From: Alphaproteobacteria bacterium
GTDB taxonomy: Bacteria > Pseudomonadota > Alphaproteobacteria > Micropepsales > Micropepsaceae
Length of the DNA stretch: 64,000 bases
Assembly (NCBI GenBank): GCA_025361185.1
Contig: JANYAR010000135.1
Coordinates: 1 to 64,000 of the forward strand
Direction of reading: 5' to 3'
Made by a program: the position numbers and the translations under genes. Shown piece after piece: positions 7,668 through 16,332 of the stretch. The number at the start of each line of letters is the position of its first letter. Within the stretch, counting starts at the first letter, position 1. The notes under the pieces are model-generated. The model was not told where the DNA came from and made no database searches. It saw only the letters and a list, made by a program, of their open reading frames with translations.

Positions 7668-7769
7668 GAAGCGGTTCGCGAAGCGAACGGTCCGTAGCGA
7701 CAGCGTATGGACGGCCGGCGGACCATTGCGAGCGACGAACGCCCGTAGCGCAAGCGAAGGGCCGGGGAG
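7662..7769 (+). repeat. Dispersed repeat R1, copy 1
   Basis: It starts GGGTGAGAAGCGGTTCGC, supplying the Gly codon and stop of yjbQ, and ends near GGGCCGGGG just before the adenosine kinase stop. It matches the copies at 27316 (reverse) and 40895, sharing AGCGGTTCGC, GGACCATT and GCGACGAACGCC. It differs by a 20-30-bp insert between the GGTCCG and CGGACC arms. It fills the gap between convergent genes. Confidence 0.8.
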
Positions 7770-8786
7770 CTAGATCAGCCCCGCCTTCTCAGCGAGTTCC
7801 TTGAGCGAAGTCTCCGGACGCGCGCCGTAATGCGAAATCACTTCCGCTGCTGCCAGGGCGCCCAATCGCCCGCAATCGGCCAGCCCTTTGCCGCGCGTCA
7901 TGCCATAGAGGAATCCGGCGGCGAACTGGTCGCCCGCGCCGGTGGTGTCGACCACGCGCGTAACCGGCGCGGCCGCGATCTCGTGCACCATGCCTTCCTC
8001 GACAATCACGCAGCCCTTGGCCGAGCGCGTCAGCGCGGCGATGCCGCCCCATTTCTTCGCGCCCGCGATCACGCCGTCAAAATCCTCGACCCGGAACAGC
8101 GCCTTGGCCTCTTCCTCATTGGCGAACAGGATGCTCACATCCTTGTCCAGCAGATGCAGGAATTCGTCGCGGAACCTGCCGACGCAGAACGGATCCGAAA
8201 GGGTGAGGGCAATGCGCCCGCCCGCGCCCTTCACCGCCGCGATGGCCTTGCGCGAGGCCTGCTTGGCGCTCTCCTCGTCCCACAGATAGCCTTCGATATA
8301 GAGGATGCGCGCCGAGGCGACCTCCTCTTCATCCACATCGTCGGCAACCATCTCGCGGCAGGCGCCCAGGAAGGTGTTCATGCTGCGCTGGCCGTCCGGC
8401 GTCACCGCGATCATCGAGGAGGCGGTGGAGGCGCCGGCCTTGCTGCTGCCATTGTGAAACGTGACGCCTGTCGCCGCCATGGAATCGCCGAACACCTTGC
8501 CCAAGCGGTCGTCGGAGACCTTGCCCAGGAACAGGCCATTGCCACCCAGCGACGCCAGCCCCGCCATGGTATTGGCGGCGGAGCCGCCGGCCACTTCATG
8601 CAGGCTGCTCATGGTCTGCTGATTGTCGGCCAAGGCCTTGAGCAGTTCCTTGGCGCGGTACTCGTCGATCAGGGTCATCGAGCCCTTGGCGATACGGTGT
8701 GTCAGCAGAAAGCGGTCGTCCACCGAGGCGATGATGTCCACAATGGCGTTGCCCAGACTGGCGACATCATATTGCTGATGTGTCAT
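7770..8786 (-). CDS. PfkB-family sugar/adenosine kinase
   Basis: The 338-residue protein is a ribokinase/PfkB-fold kinase of the group usually annotated as adenosine kinase in alphaproteobacteria. Seen are the N-terminal GNAIVDIIA, the substrate-lid region GGSAANTMAGLASLGG, and the C-terminal signature DTTGAGDQFAAGFLYG, which contains the catalytic base Asp. It would phosphorylate adenosine to AMP, or a related nucleoside or sugar; specificity is inferred from the family only. It converges on yjbQ across repeat R1 and diverges from the small lipoprotein gene. Confidence 0.88.
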   Translation of the reverse strand: MTHQQYDVASLGNAIVDIIASVDDRFLLTHRIAKGSMTLIDEYRAKELLKALADNQQTMSSLHEVAGGSAANTMAGLASLGGNGLFLGKVSDDRLGKVFGDSMAATGVTFHNGSSKAGASTASSMIAVTPDGQRSMNTFLGACREMVADDVDEEEVASARILYIEGYLWDEESAKQASRKAIAAVKGAGGRIALTLSDPFCVGRFRDEFLHLLDKDVSILFANEEEAKALFRVEDFDGVIAGAKKWGGIAALTRSAKGCVIVEEGMVHEIAAAPVTRVVDTTGAGDQFAAGFLYGMTRGKGLADCGRLGALAAAEVISHYGARPETSLKELAEKAGLI

Positions 8787-8897
8787 GCGACCTCCGCGAG
8801 ATTGCCCGAAAAACTAGCGTCCCGCTTACACGCAGCCAGCACCTCGGCGCAAGCATTTCACTTGTCGACCAAGGCTTGCTGGTGCAGAACGCGCAGG

Positions 8898-9275
8898 ATG
8901 ACTCGGCCCCCTCGCGTCCTTTGTTTGATCATGTCCCTGCTGGCAGTGGGCTGTGCCGCCCAGCCGGCCCCGCCGCCGGCCCCACCGCCGCCGCCTTCCG
9001 CCATTCCGCCCGCACCTCCGCGCGGCGAGCCCGGCCTTTACCTCAACATGGCGGCACCGGGCTTGCAGGCGGCGTTCGGGCGGCCCGCCTTTGTGCGCAA
9101 GGACGGCGCCACCGAAATGTGGCGCTATGACGGCGCGGCCTGCCGCGCCTTTTTCTTCCTTTACGGTATGCCGTTGGCCGTGCGCCACGTTGAAACCCTG
9201 CCGCACGGCGCGCAGAACGCCGCAGATCCTGCCTGCCTTACCGCTTTACGCGTTTTGCCCGCCAAGACGTCTTGA
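8898..9275 (+). CDS. Small Pro-rich lipoprotein, unknown function
   Basis: The 125-residue product starts at ATG 8898 (MTRPPRVLCLIMSLLAVGCA). It has a short signal and lipobox AVGC, a Pro/Ala-rich stretch (PAPPPAPPPPPSAIPPAPP), then a compact C-terminal region with PGLQAAFGRPAFVRKDG..MWRYDGAACRAFFFLY. That pattern resembles small outer-membrane lipoproteins of alphaproteobacteria with a SmpA/OmlA-like folded end, but the resemblance is weak. The long track ORF merely runs upstream antisense to the kinase gene. The last 38 bases overlap the 3' end of convergent nth. Confidence 0.7.
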   Translation: MTRPPRVLCLIMSLLAVGCAAQPAPPPAPPPPPSAIPPAPPRGEPGLYLNMAAPGLQAAFGRPAFVRKDGATEMWRYDGAACRAFFFLYGMPLAVRHVETLPHGAQNAADPACLTALRVLPAKTS

Positions 9276-9942
9276 GCCTCGGCTTCTCGACCGCAAGCTC
9301 CTTCGTCTTGTCTTTGAAACGGCAAAGGTCGCGCACCACGCAGGTGGGACACAGGGGCTTGCGCGCAACGCAGGTGTAACGGCCGTGCAGGATCAGCCAG
9401 TGATGGGCGTGGCTCTTGTAATGATCCGGCACCGCCTTTTCCAAGCCCAGCTCCACTTCCAGCACATTCTTGCCGGGCGCCAGACCGGTGCGGTTGGACA
9501 CGCGGAAAATATGCGTGTCCACCGCAATGGTCGGCTCGCCGAAGGCTACATTCAGCACCACATTGGCGGTTTTGCGCCCGACACCCGGCAAGGCTTCCAG
9601 CGCTGCGCGGTCCTTGGGCACCTGGCCGCCATGCTGCGCGAGCAGAATTTTGGAAAGCGCAACGACGTTTTTGGCCTTGCCGCGATAAAGGCCGATGGTT
9701 TTGATGGCGTCGGCGAGTTTTTCCTCGCCCAGCGCCACCATCTGCTCCGGCCTTGTCACCGCCTTGAACAGCGGCGCCGTCGCCTTGTTGACGCTTTTGT
9801 CCGTGGCCTGGGCCGACAGCGCCACCGCCACCAGCAAGGTATAAGGATTGACGTACTGAAGTTCGGTCTTGGGCTCGGGGTCAAGTTTCTTCAGCCGGGC
9901 GAAGAAGTCTTCGACTTCGGTCTTGGAAAAGGACTTGGCCAT
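9238..9942 (-). CDS. nth: Endonuclease III (DNA glycosylase/AP lyase)
   Basis: Nth removes oxidised pyrimidines and cleaves abasic sites in base-excision repair. The 234 residues include the helix-hairpin-helix LPGVGRKTANVV with the catalytic Lys, and AVDTHIFR with the catalytic Asp. The [4Fe-4S] motif C-x6-C-x2-C-x5-C is seen as CVARKPLCPTCVVRDLC. The ATG at 9942 overlaps the dapB stop as TGATG; the track's first codon is a TTG three bases earlier. It is the last gene of hrcA-grpE-dapB-nth, and its tail overlaps the lipoprotein gene on the other strand. Confidence 0.96.
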   Translation of the reverse strand: MAKSFSKTEVEDFFARLKKLDPEPKTELQYVNPYTLLVAVALSAQATDKSVNKATAPLFKAVTRPEQMVALGEEKLADAIKTIGLYRGKAKNVVALSKILLAQHGGQVPKDRAALEALPGVGRKTANVVLNVAFGEPTIAVDTHIFRVSNRTGLAPGKNVLEVELGLEKAVPDHYKSHAHHWLILHGRYTCVARKPLCPTCVVRDLCRFKDKTKELAVEKPRLKTSWRAKRVKR

Positions 9943-10748
9943 CAAAGGCCGAGGACGTCGGTCATCGCGTAAAGACCCGGCTTCTTGCCGTGACCCCAGC
10001 GCGCCGCCGTCAATGCCCCATGCGCGAAGATGGAACGGTCTTCCGCCGAATGCGACAGGGTGATGCGCTCGCCGGTACCGGCGAAGATCACCGAATGTTC
10101 GCCCACCACGCTGCCGCCGCGCAAAGTGGCAAAGCCGATACTGTCATCGGCGCGCGGGCCTAGATTATGGCCATCGCGGGACTTGACCCAGTGCTTCTCC
10201 AGCGAAATGCCCCGGCCCTTGGCCGCAGCTTCGCCCAGCAGCAAGGCGGTGCCCGATGGCGCGTCCACCTTGTTGCGGTGATGCATTTCCAGGACTTCGA
10301 TATCGTAGTCGGCCAAGGCCTTAGCGGCGCGCTCGGCCAGCGCCGCCAGCAGATTGACGCCCATGCTCATATTGCCGGACTTCACGATCACGGCATGACG
10401 TGCCGCCGCCTTGATCCGCGCCTCACTCTTTTCGTCAAAGCCGGTGGTACCGATGACATGGACGATACGCGCCTGTGCCGCCAGATCGGCCAGCATGGTC
10501 GACACCAGCGGGGTGGTGAAATCCACCACCGCCTGGGCATGGGCCAGCAAGGGAAGCGGATCGGCGGTCAGCTTGATGCCGTTGGGCTGCATGCCGGCGA
10601 GCGTGCCGGAGTCCAGGCCAAGATTGGGATGGCCTTCCATTTCCAGCGCGCCGCACAAGGTGATGCCCGAGCCCTGTGCGATCTCGCGGATCAAGGTTCG
10701 GCCCATGCGGCCGGATGCGCCGGTGACGACGATCTTCAACTCAGACAT
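9942..10748 (-). CDS. dapB: 4-hydroxy-tetrahydrodipicolinate reductase
   Basis: DapB makes tetrahydrodipicolinate in the lysine/diaminopimelate pathway, which also feeds peptidoglycan. The 268-residue product begins [17 protein letters not shown] with the NAD(P)H-binding GASGRMGR, and has the catalytic [15 protein letters not shown] segment. ATG 10748 has a clear GAGGGG about 8 nt upstream; the 22-residue extension in the track is not conserved. It begins 13 bp after grpE and overlaps nth. Confidence 0.95.
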   Translation of the reverse strand: MSELKIVVTGASGRMGRTLIREIAQGSGITLCGALEMEGHPNLGLDSGTLAGMQPNGIKLTADPLPLLAHAQAVVDFTTPLVSTMLADLAAQARIVHVIGTTGFDEKSEARIKAAARHAVIVKSGNMSMGVNLLAALAERAAKALADYDIEVLEMHHRNKVDAPSGTALLLGEAAAKGRGISLEKHWVKSRDGHNLGPRADDSIGFATLRGGSVVGEHSVIFAGTGERITLSHSAEDRSIFAHGALTAARWGHGKKPGLYAMTDVLGL

Positions 10749-10761
10749 CACTTGCCCCTCT

Positions 10762-11325
10762 TCAGGCCTTAGTATCCACGCTGACGGGTGCGGCAGACAC
10801 GTCTTTTTTTGCAACCGTGACCATGGCCGGACGCAATAGCCGCTCGCCGATCATGAAGCCAGACTGCACCACATCCACGATGGCGCCCGCGGGCTTGCCA
10901 TTGCCCGGCACTTCGGCGATGGCCTGGTGCAGGTTGGGATCAAACTTGCCGTCGCTGGTGTTCACAGCCTTCACGCCATAACGCTCCAGCGTCTGAAGCA
11001 GTTGGCGGTCGGTGGCTTCCACCCCATCCAATACTGCTTGGACCTGGGGATCGGCGGCGTCGCGGACGGCGGGTGGCACAGCCGCCAGCGCGCGGGCGAA
11101 ATTGTCGGCGATACCCACCATGTCGCGGGCGAATTTGGTCACCGCATACAGGCCGGCCTCGCCCTTCTCCTTGTCGGCGCGGCGGCGGATATTTTCCACT
11201 TCGGCAAGCGCGCGCAGGCGCTGGTCCTTCAGCAATTCAACCTCGGCCTTCAGCGCCTCCAGCACGGCGAATTCGGCGGCATGCGGATTTTCCGCATCGG
11301 GGATCTGGGTCTGGTCTTCGTTCAT
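10762..11325 (-). CDS. grpE: Nucleotide exchange factor GrpE
   Basis: GrpE releases ADP from DnaK. The 187-residue protein has an acidic N-terminus, a long helix (residues 20-65, [29 protein letters not shown]) for dimerisation, and the C-terminal beta-wing block [19 protein letters not shown]. It lies 36 bp after hrcA on the same strand; dnaK and dnaJ are not in this window. No CIRCE operator was seen upstream of it. Confidence 0.95.
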   Translation of the reverse strand: MNEDQTQIPDAENPHAAEFAVLEALKAEVELLKDQRLRALAEVENIRRRADKEKGEAGLYAVTKFARDMVGIADNFARALAAVPPAVRDAADPQVQAVLDGVEATDRQLLQTLERYGVKAVNTSDGKFDPNLHQAIAEVPGNGKPAGAIVDVVQSGFMIGERLLRPAMVTVAKKDVSAAPVSVDTKA

Positions 11326-11361
11326 GACATCACACTCTTTCTCGGGGCGCGTCCTTAAACC

Positions 11362-12411
11362 TTAAGCGAGCAGCCGTCCAATGACTTTGGCGGTATGGTC
11401 CACCAGGGGCACAATGCGGCCGTAATTCAGCCTGGTGGGCCCCAACACCCCGATCACCCCCACGATCTTGCCCTGGGCATTGGCATAGGGCGCGGCCACG
11501 ATCGAGGAACCCGACAGCGAAAACAGCCGGTTTTCCGAGCCGATGAAGATGCGCACCCCTTCGCCTTCGCGGGCCAGTTCCAGCAGCCGGATCAGATCGG
11601 CCTTGCGCTCGATATCGTCGAACAGCACACGAATGCGATCCAGGTCGACCTGGCTGTCCAGCAGATGCGAGGCGCCGCGCACGATCAGCACTTTTTCGGG
11701 GCCCGCCAGGGTCGCCAGACCTTCGGCCACCAATTTGGCGGTCAGCACGTCCAGCTCCATCTTGTTGCCGTCCAGCTCGGCCAGAATTTCGGCCCGGGCC
11801 GTATCGATGGTGCGGCCGCGCAGCCGGGCGCCCAGATAGTTGCTGGCCTCCGACAGGGCCGAAACCGGAAGGCCAGGCGGCGTGTCGATCACGCGGTTTT
11901 CCACTTGGCCGTCTTCGCTCACCATGATGACCAGCGCCTTGCCGGGCGCGATAGCGACGAATTCGACATCCTTCAGGGCACTGTCCTGTTTGGCCGTCAG
12001 CATCAGTCCGGCGCAGCGCGACAGGCCGGCAAGGCTCTGGGTGGCCTGTGTCAGCACGTCCTCGATGCGCTGGCCGCTGCCCGACATGCGCGCCTCAATC
12101 GCAAGGCGTTCGTCCGGCGCCAGCTCACCGATTTCCAGCAAGCCGTCGACGAAAAGCCGCAGGCCTTTTTCGGTCGGAATCCGCCCGGCGCTGGTGTGGG
12201 GGGCGTAAAGCAGGCCCATGGATTCCAGGTCGGCCATCACATTGCGGATGGAGGCAGGCGACAGGGTCAGCGGCAGGCGCTGGGACAGGGTACGCGAGCC
12301 CACCGGCTCGCCCGAAGCCAGAAAAGCCTCCACCAAATGGCGGAAAACCTCGCGCGGGCGGTCGGTAAAGCCTTGCGGCACGACCAGGGGGGAACGGGGC
12401 TCAAAGGTCAA
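11362..12411 (-). CDS. hrcA: Heat-inducible transcription repressor HrcA
   Basis: HrcA binds CIRCE operators and represses groESL/dnaK-type heat-shock genes. The 349-residue product shows the winged-helix N-terminus (REVFRHLVEAFLASGEPVGSRTLSQ..LSPASIRNVMADLESMGLL), then TSAGRIPTEKGLRLFVDGLL, and ends GVIGVLGPTRLNYGRIVPLVDHTA. No ATG fits. TTG 12411 was chosen because AAGGA lies about 11 nt upstream; an in-frame GTG 30 bases further in is the alternative. It is divergent from rph and heads the hrcA-grpE-dapB-nth group. Confidence 0.92.
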   Translation of the reverse strand: MTFEPRSPLVVPQGFTDRPREVFRHLVEAFLASGEPVGSRTLSQRLPLTLSPASIRNVMADLESMGLLYAPHTSAGRIPTEKGLRLFVDGLLEIGELAPDERLAIEARMSGSGQRIEDVLTQATQSLAGLSRCAGLMLTAKQDSALKDVEFVAIAPGKALVIMVSEDGQVENRVIDTPPGLPVSALSEASNYLGARLRGRTIDTARAEILAELDGNKMELDVLTAKLVAEGLATLAGPEKVLIVRGASHLLDSQVDLDRIRVLFDDIERKADLIRLLELAREGEGVRIFIGSENRLFSLSGSSIVAAPYANAQGKIVGVIGVLGPTRLNYGRIVPLVDHTAKVIGRLLA

Positions 12412-12509
12412 GCTATTGAAAATCCTTATGTTTTTGTGACGCGGTTGCGCCTTGCAGGCGGCTGACGCTAGGTAACGCCCCACGTTAGCAGACCGATATA
12501 TGAGGCTCC

Positions 12510-13226
12510 ATGCGCCCTTCAACTCGCGCCCACGACCAGATGCGCTCCGTTTCCCTCACTCCCGGCTTTTCCCGCCATGCCGAGGGGTCGTGCCTGGTCA
12601 AGTTCGGCGACACCCATGTGCTGGTCACCGCCAGTCTGGAGGAGAAAGCGCCGCCCTTCCTCAAAGGTTCCGGCAAGGGCTGGGTGACGGCGGAATACGG
12701 CATGCTGCCCCGCTCCACCCATGACCGGATGCGGCGCGAGGCCGCCGCCGGCAAACAGTCCGGACGCACCCAGGAGATCCAGCGCCTGGTGGGCCGGTCC
12801 TTGCGCGCGGTGTGCGATCTCTCCGCCCTGGGCGAGCGGCAGATCACCATCGACTGCGATGTGCTGCAGGCCGATGGCGGCACCCGCACCGCCGCCGTCA
12901 CTGGCGGGTTCGTGGCGTTGGCGCAATGTGTCGCCTTCATGAAAAAGACCGGCCTGGTGACGGTGCCGGTGATCAAAGATCACGTCGCGGCAGTGTCTTG
13001 CGGGATCGTCAAGGGCGAAGCTGTACTGGACCTGGATTACGACGAAGACTCCACGGCCGAGACCGATGCCAATTTCGTACTGACCGGCGCGGGTGGATTG
13101 GTCGAGATCCAGGGCACGGCCGAAGGCGCGCCCTTTAGCGAAGAACAACTGGTGGCGCTGCTGACCTTGGCGCGCAAGGGCATCGGCGAGCTGGTGGATT
13201 TGCAGAAGCAGGTGCTTGTTCGATGA
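12510..13226 (+). CDS. rph: Ribonuclease PH
   Basis: RNase PH is a phosphate-dependent 3'-5' exoribonuclease that trims tRNA precursors. The 238 residues match the family end to end: [80 protein letters not shown] and [20 protein letters not shown]. The pairing rph-rdgB-hemW, divergent from hrcA, is widespread in alphaproteobacteria. Confidence 0.97.
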   Translation: MRPSTRAHDQMRSVSLTPGFSRHAEGSCLVKFGDTHVLVTASLEEKAPPFLKGSGKGWVTAEYGMLPRSTHDRMRREAAAGKQSGRTQEIQRLVGRSLRAVCDLSALGERQITIDCDVLQADGGTRTAAVTGGFVALAQCVAFMKKTGLVTVPVIKDHVAAVSCGIVKGEAVLDLDYDEDSTAETDANFVLTGAGGLVEIQGTAEGAPFSEEQLVALLTLARKGIGELVDLQKQVLVR

Positions 13227-13251
13227 GGACTTGTTTGAAGGAAGCTGGGGC

Positions 13252-13863
13252 GTGAGGTTGCCGCGCGGCAGCCAGCTGGTGGTTGCTTCCCACAATGCGG
13301 GCAAGGTGCGGGAGATCAAGGCGCTCTTGGGTCCGCATGGCATTGAACCGATCAGTGCGGGCAGCCTGGGATTGCCGGAGCCGGAAGAAACCGGGCTGAC
13401 CTTCGCCGCCAATGCGCAAATCAAGGCGCAGGCTTCGGCCAAGGCCAGCGGCCATGCCGCGTTGGCCGATGATTCCGGATTGTGCGTGGACGCGCTGGAC
13501 GGCGCGCCGGGAGTCTATTCGGCGCGCTGGGCGGGACCGACCAAGGATTTTCGCGTCGGCATGAACCGCATCCACGACGAGCTACGCCATAAAGGACTTT
13601 CCACCAGCGCCGCGAAATTCGTCTGCGCCCTGTGCATCGCATTGCCGTCGGGCGAAGCCCAGACCTTTGAAGGCGAAGCGCATGGCCGCCTGACCTTCCC
13701 GCCGCGCGGCGACCACGGCTTTGGTTTTGATCCGATCTTCGTCGCCAACGGCATGGAGCAGACTTTTGCGGAGATCGACCCCGCGCAAAAACATGCCATG
13801 AGCCATCGCGCCAAAGCATTCGAGAAGCTGCTGCACTCGGGCATTTTCACGGAAAGCCTTTAA
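13252..13863 (+). CDS. rdgB: Non-canonical purine NTP pyrophosphatase (RdgB/HAM1)
   Basis: RdgB hydrolyses dITP, XTP and related purine triphosphates. The 203-residue form starting at GTG 13252 has AAGGAAG at 7 nt upstream and begins [22 protein letters not shown]. The SHNAGK motif binds the triphosphate. Further in are [23 protein letters not shown] and GFGFDPIFV. The TTG upstream in the track adds 12 residues without support. Its stop TAA is followed at once by repeat R2. Confidence 0.95.
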   Translation: MRLPRGSQLVVASHNAGKVREIKALLGPHGIEPISAGSLGLPEPEETGLTFAANAQIKAQASAKASGHAALADDSGLCVDALDGAPGVYSARWAGPTKDFRVGMNRIHDELRHKGLSTSAAKFVCALCIALPSGEAQTFEGEAHGRLTFPPRGDHGFGFDPIFVANGMEQTFAEIDPAQKHAMSHRAKAFEKLLHSGIFTESL

Positions 13864-13931
13864 TGATGGTCGCGCAACCTAACGCTGACGGTCGCACAGC
13901 TTTGCTGCGCGACCTGCCGGGCTGACGCTCC
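13861..13931 (-). repeat. Dispersed repeat R2, copy 1
   Basis: Immediately after the rdgB stop the sequence reads TTTAATGATGGTCGCGC and ends with GCCGGGCTGACGCTCC before the hemW ATG. It aligns with 42158-42211, 56610-56686 and 58738-58784, which share a TTTAAT/GGTCGCGC end and a CCGG..CGCTCC end. Its centre has a hairpin, GTCGCACAG-ctttg-CTGCGCGAC-like. Confidence 0.65.
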
Positions 13932-15068
13932 ATGCCCTTCGGCGTCTACATCCACTGGCCTTTCTGCGCCGCCAAGTGCCCCTATTGCGATTTCAATTCC
14001 CATGTCCGGGCCGCCATCGATGAAGACGGCTGGGTGGACGGCATCGTTTCGGAACTGGAATGGGTCGCGGCAAATCAGAGTGACCGCCCGGCGGTCGAAA
14101 CCATCTTCTTCGGCGGCGGCACGCCGTCATTGATGACGGGAAAATCCGTCGGCTGCATCCTGCAAAAGATCGCCGCGCTGTGGCCGATGGCCAATGATCC
14201 GGAAATCACCCTCGAAGCCAATCCCGCCAGCGCCGATGCGGCGCGCTTCGCCGACTATCGCGCTGCGGGCGTCAATCGCGTTTCGCTAGGCATTCAGGCG
14301 CTGAACGATGCCGACCTCAAAAAGCTCGGCCGGCTGCATGACAGCGCGGAAGCCAGGGCGGCACTGAACATGGCGATGAGCATTTTCGACCGGGTTTCAT
14401 TGGATTTGATCTATGCCCGCCCTGATCAAACGGACGCGCAATGGCGCGAGGAATTGAAACAGGCGCTGGCGTTCGGCACCGATCATCTGTCGCTGTATCA
14501 ACTGACCATCGAGCCGGAAACGCCCTACGCCCTGCTGCACAAAAACGGCCAGTTGCGGATTCCCGATGAAGATCTCGCGGCCGGACTTTATGAAACCACC
14601 CAGGAATTGACGCGGGCCGCCGGCCTGCCGGCCTATGAAATCTCCAATCATGCACGCTCCGGTCAGGAGAGCCGGCACAATCTGATCTATTGGCGCTATG
14701 GCGACTATGCGGGCGCCGGTCCGGGCGCGCATGGGCGTCTCAATCTGAACGGTCGGCGCACCGCCACGGCCGCGATCAAGCTGCCGGAGCGTTGGCGTGA
14801 GGCGGTGGCGAAGGGCGGCCACGGCTTTGCCGAGGTGACGCCTGTCGGCGATGATGAAGGCAGCCGCGAACATCTGCTGATGAATCTGCGCCTGGCGGAG
14901 GGCATCGACCTGGACGCTTATGAAACGCGCTGGGGCGCGGGGCTTGATCCCGGCAAGATCGCCGCCTTGGCCAAGCAAGGTTTTGTTACGCGCGAAGACG
15001 GGCGGCTGACGGCGACGCCAAGCGGCCGCCTGCTGCTCAACCGCGTGATTGAAGAACTGCTGCTTTAG
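13932..15068 (+). CDS. hemW: HemW-type radical SAM protein (haem chaperone)
   Basis: The 378-residue product starts MPFGVYIHWPFCAAKCPYCDFNSH, with the radical SAM CxxxCxxC at Cys12/16/19, followed by ETIFFGGGTPSLM and the conserved NRVSLGIQALND. Its N-terminus is short, lacking the N-terminal extension of true HemN; this and the Cys spacing place it with HemW, which binds and transfers haem, rather than with coproporphyrinogen dehydrogenase. The C-terminus has the HemW domain. It converges on the LppC-like gene, with a four-base overlap of the coding ends. Confidence 0.92.
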   Translation: MPFGVYIHWPFCAAKCPYCDFNSHVRAAIDEDGWVDGIVSELEWVAANQSDRPAVETIFFGGGTPSLMTGKSVGCILQKIAALWPMANDPEITLEANPASADAARFADYRAAGVNRVSLGIQALNDADLKKLGRLHDSAEARAALNMAMSIFDRVSLDLIYARPDQTDAQWREELKQALAFGTDHLSLYQLTIEPETPYALLHKNGQLRIPDEDLAAGLYETTQELTRAAGLPAYEISNHARSGQESRHNLIYWRYGDYAGAGPGAHGRLNLNGRRTATAAIKLPERWREAVAKGGHGFAEVTPVGDDEGSREHLLMNLRLAEGIDLDAYETRWGAGLDPGKIAALAKQGFVTREDGRLTATPSGRLLLNRVIEELLL

Positions 15069-16321
15069 GAGCTCTTCCCCAGGAACGTCGTCGGTGCGGG
15101 GCTGACCACCACGGGGCCGTTCGCGGTGACTTCCAGCACCGCCAGGCCGCGCTCGGAGGTGCCGTCGGCCTTGAAGCGGAAGATGCCATTGACGCCGGAA
15201 AAACCGTTGGGGTCGACCAGGGCGGCGCGGGTAAAGCGGTGATAGGGCTTGCCTTGCGCCAGCAATGCCACCAGCGACACCGCATCATAGGCAAGGCTCG
15301 CCAGTTGCGCGGGCGCCGCGCCGAAGGCGGCGCGGTACTTGCCGACAAATTCCGCATCGGCATTGGGGGCGGGCGCGGCATACCAGCTGCCCTGAAGACT
15401 GGCTTCCCGCATCAGCGCCGCGTCCTCGTCCCAAAGTCCGGTGCCCAAAAGCTTGACCTTGTCCCGGGTCGCGCCGTCCAGCGACAGGGTCGGCGCGATG
15501 GCTCGCAGGATGACCCCGCCTTGCGCGATCAACACCGCGTCAGCGCCACTTTTGGCCACCGCCTCGGCGGGGCCGGCGACCGCTCCGGCATTGGGGGCAT
15601 AGCGCTCCACATCCACGATCTTGGCGCGCGCGGCGGTTACAGCGTCGGTGAAGGCATCTTTCGTGACATCGCCATAGGCGGTCTGCGGCGCCAGAACCGC
15701 GAACTGGCGATGGCCATTGGCAGCGGCATAGCCGACCACGCGGCTCACTTCGTTCTGGGGCAGGAAGCTCAGCAGATAGGCGCCGTTGCCCGCCACGGTC
15801 TTCTCGGTGGAGAAGGCCAAAACCGGCACCGCGCGGTCGCGCGCGATGGGCGCCACTGCCGACACCGATGGGCCAAACAGCGGCCCCACGATTACTTCGG
15901 CGCCTTGGGCCAGAAGCTGCTGTGCGGCGCTTGCCGCACCGGCGCCGCCATTGCCCTCATCGGCCGTCATCAAAAGGATATTGGCGTTGCCGGCATCGAA
16001 CATCGCCAGCTGCGCCGCTTTTATCATCGAGGCGGCCAGGGCCCGGGTCGGCGCCGAGCTGCTGGTGAAGGGCAGGATTATCCCCACCCGAACCGGGGTC
16101 GCGTTGGCCGCCATGTCGGGCAGCCGCAGATAGCTGGGCAGGTCATTGTCCAGCGGATTGGCGGCCAGGGGCTCTTGGGGCGTGGGCGCCCTGCTGGTGA
16201 CGGGCGCGGGGGCCTGCGGCTTTGCGGTACAAGCGGCTATCGCAACAACGGCGGCAATGGCACAAAAGCGGATGCAGGAACGGTACGAAACAGATAACGA
16301 AGCTGACATCGACGAGGGCAT
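15065..16321 (-). CDS. LppC/LpoA-like penicillin-binding protein activator lipoprotein
   Basis: The 418-residue protein has a signal peptide with lipobox IAAC (about residues 26-29 from this start). A Pro-rich linker follows, then a periplasmic-binding-protein fold (VRVGIILPFTSSSAPTRALAASMIKAAQLAMFD.., EVIVGPLFGPSVSAVAPIA). That is the domain of LppC/LpoA, outer-membrane lipoproteins that activate PBP1A; a class A PBP is encoded at 56.7-58.7 kb. ATG 16321 has AAGGA at 7 nt and is preferred to the earlier in-frame codon at 16339. It diverges from rsmI with only 11 bp between start codons, a position conserved in alphaproteobacteria. Confidence 0.85.
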   Translation of the reverse strand: MPSSMSASLSVSYRSCIRFCAIAAVVAIAACTAKPQAPAPVTSRAPTPQEPLAANPLDNDLPSYLRLPDMAANATPVRVGIILPFTSSSAPTRALAASMIKAAQLAMFDAGNANILLMTADEGNGGAGAASAAQQLLAQGAEVIVGPLFGPSVSAVAPIARDRAVPVLAFSTEKTVAGNGAYLLSFLPQNEVSRVVGYAAANGHRQFAVLAPQTAYGDVTKDAFTDAVTAARAKIVDVERYAPNAGAVAGPAEAVAKSGADAVLIAQGGVILRAIAPTLSLDGATRDKVKLLGTGLWDEDAALMREASLQGSWYAAPAPNADAEFVGKYRAAFGAAPAQLASLAYDAVSLVALLAQGKPYHRFTRAALVDPNGFSGVNGIFRFKADGTSERGLAVLEVTANGPVVVSPAPTTFLGKSS

Positions 16322-16332
16322 CGGAAAATCCT

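Noticed and set aside
7830-9275. 481-codon ORF on the plus strand
   Set aside because: It is mostly antisense to the PfkB kinase gene; only the last 125 codons, from 8898, form a lipoprotein.
12412-12509. CIRCE operator expected near hrcA or grpE
   Set aside because: No TTAGCACTC-N9-GAGTGCTAA or close variant was found; only a lone TTAGCA at 12484.
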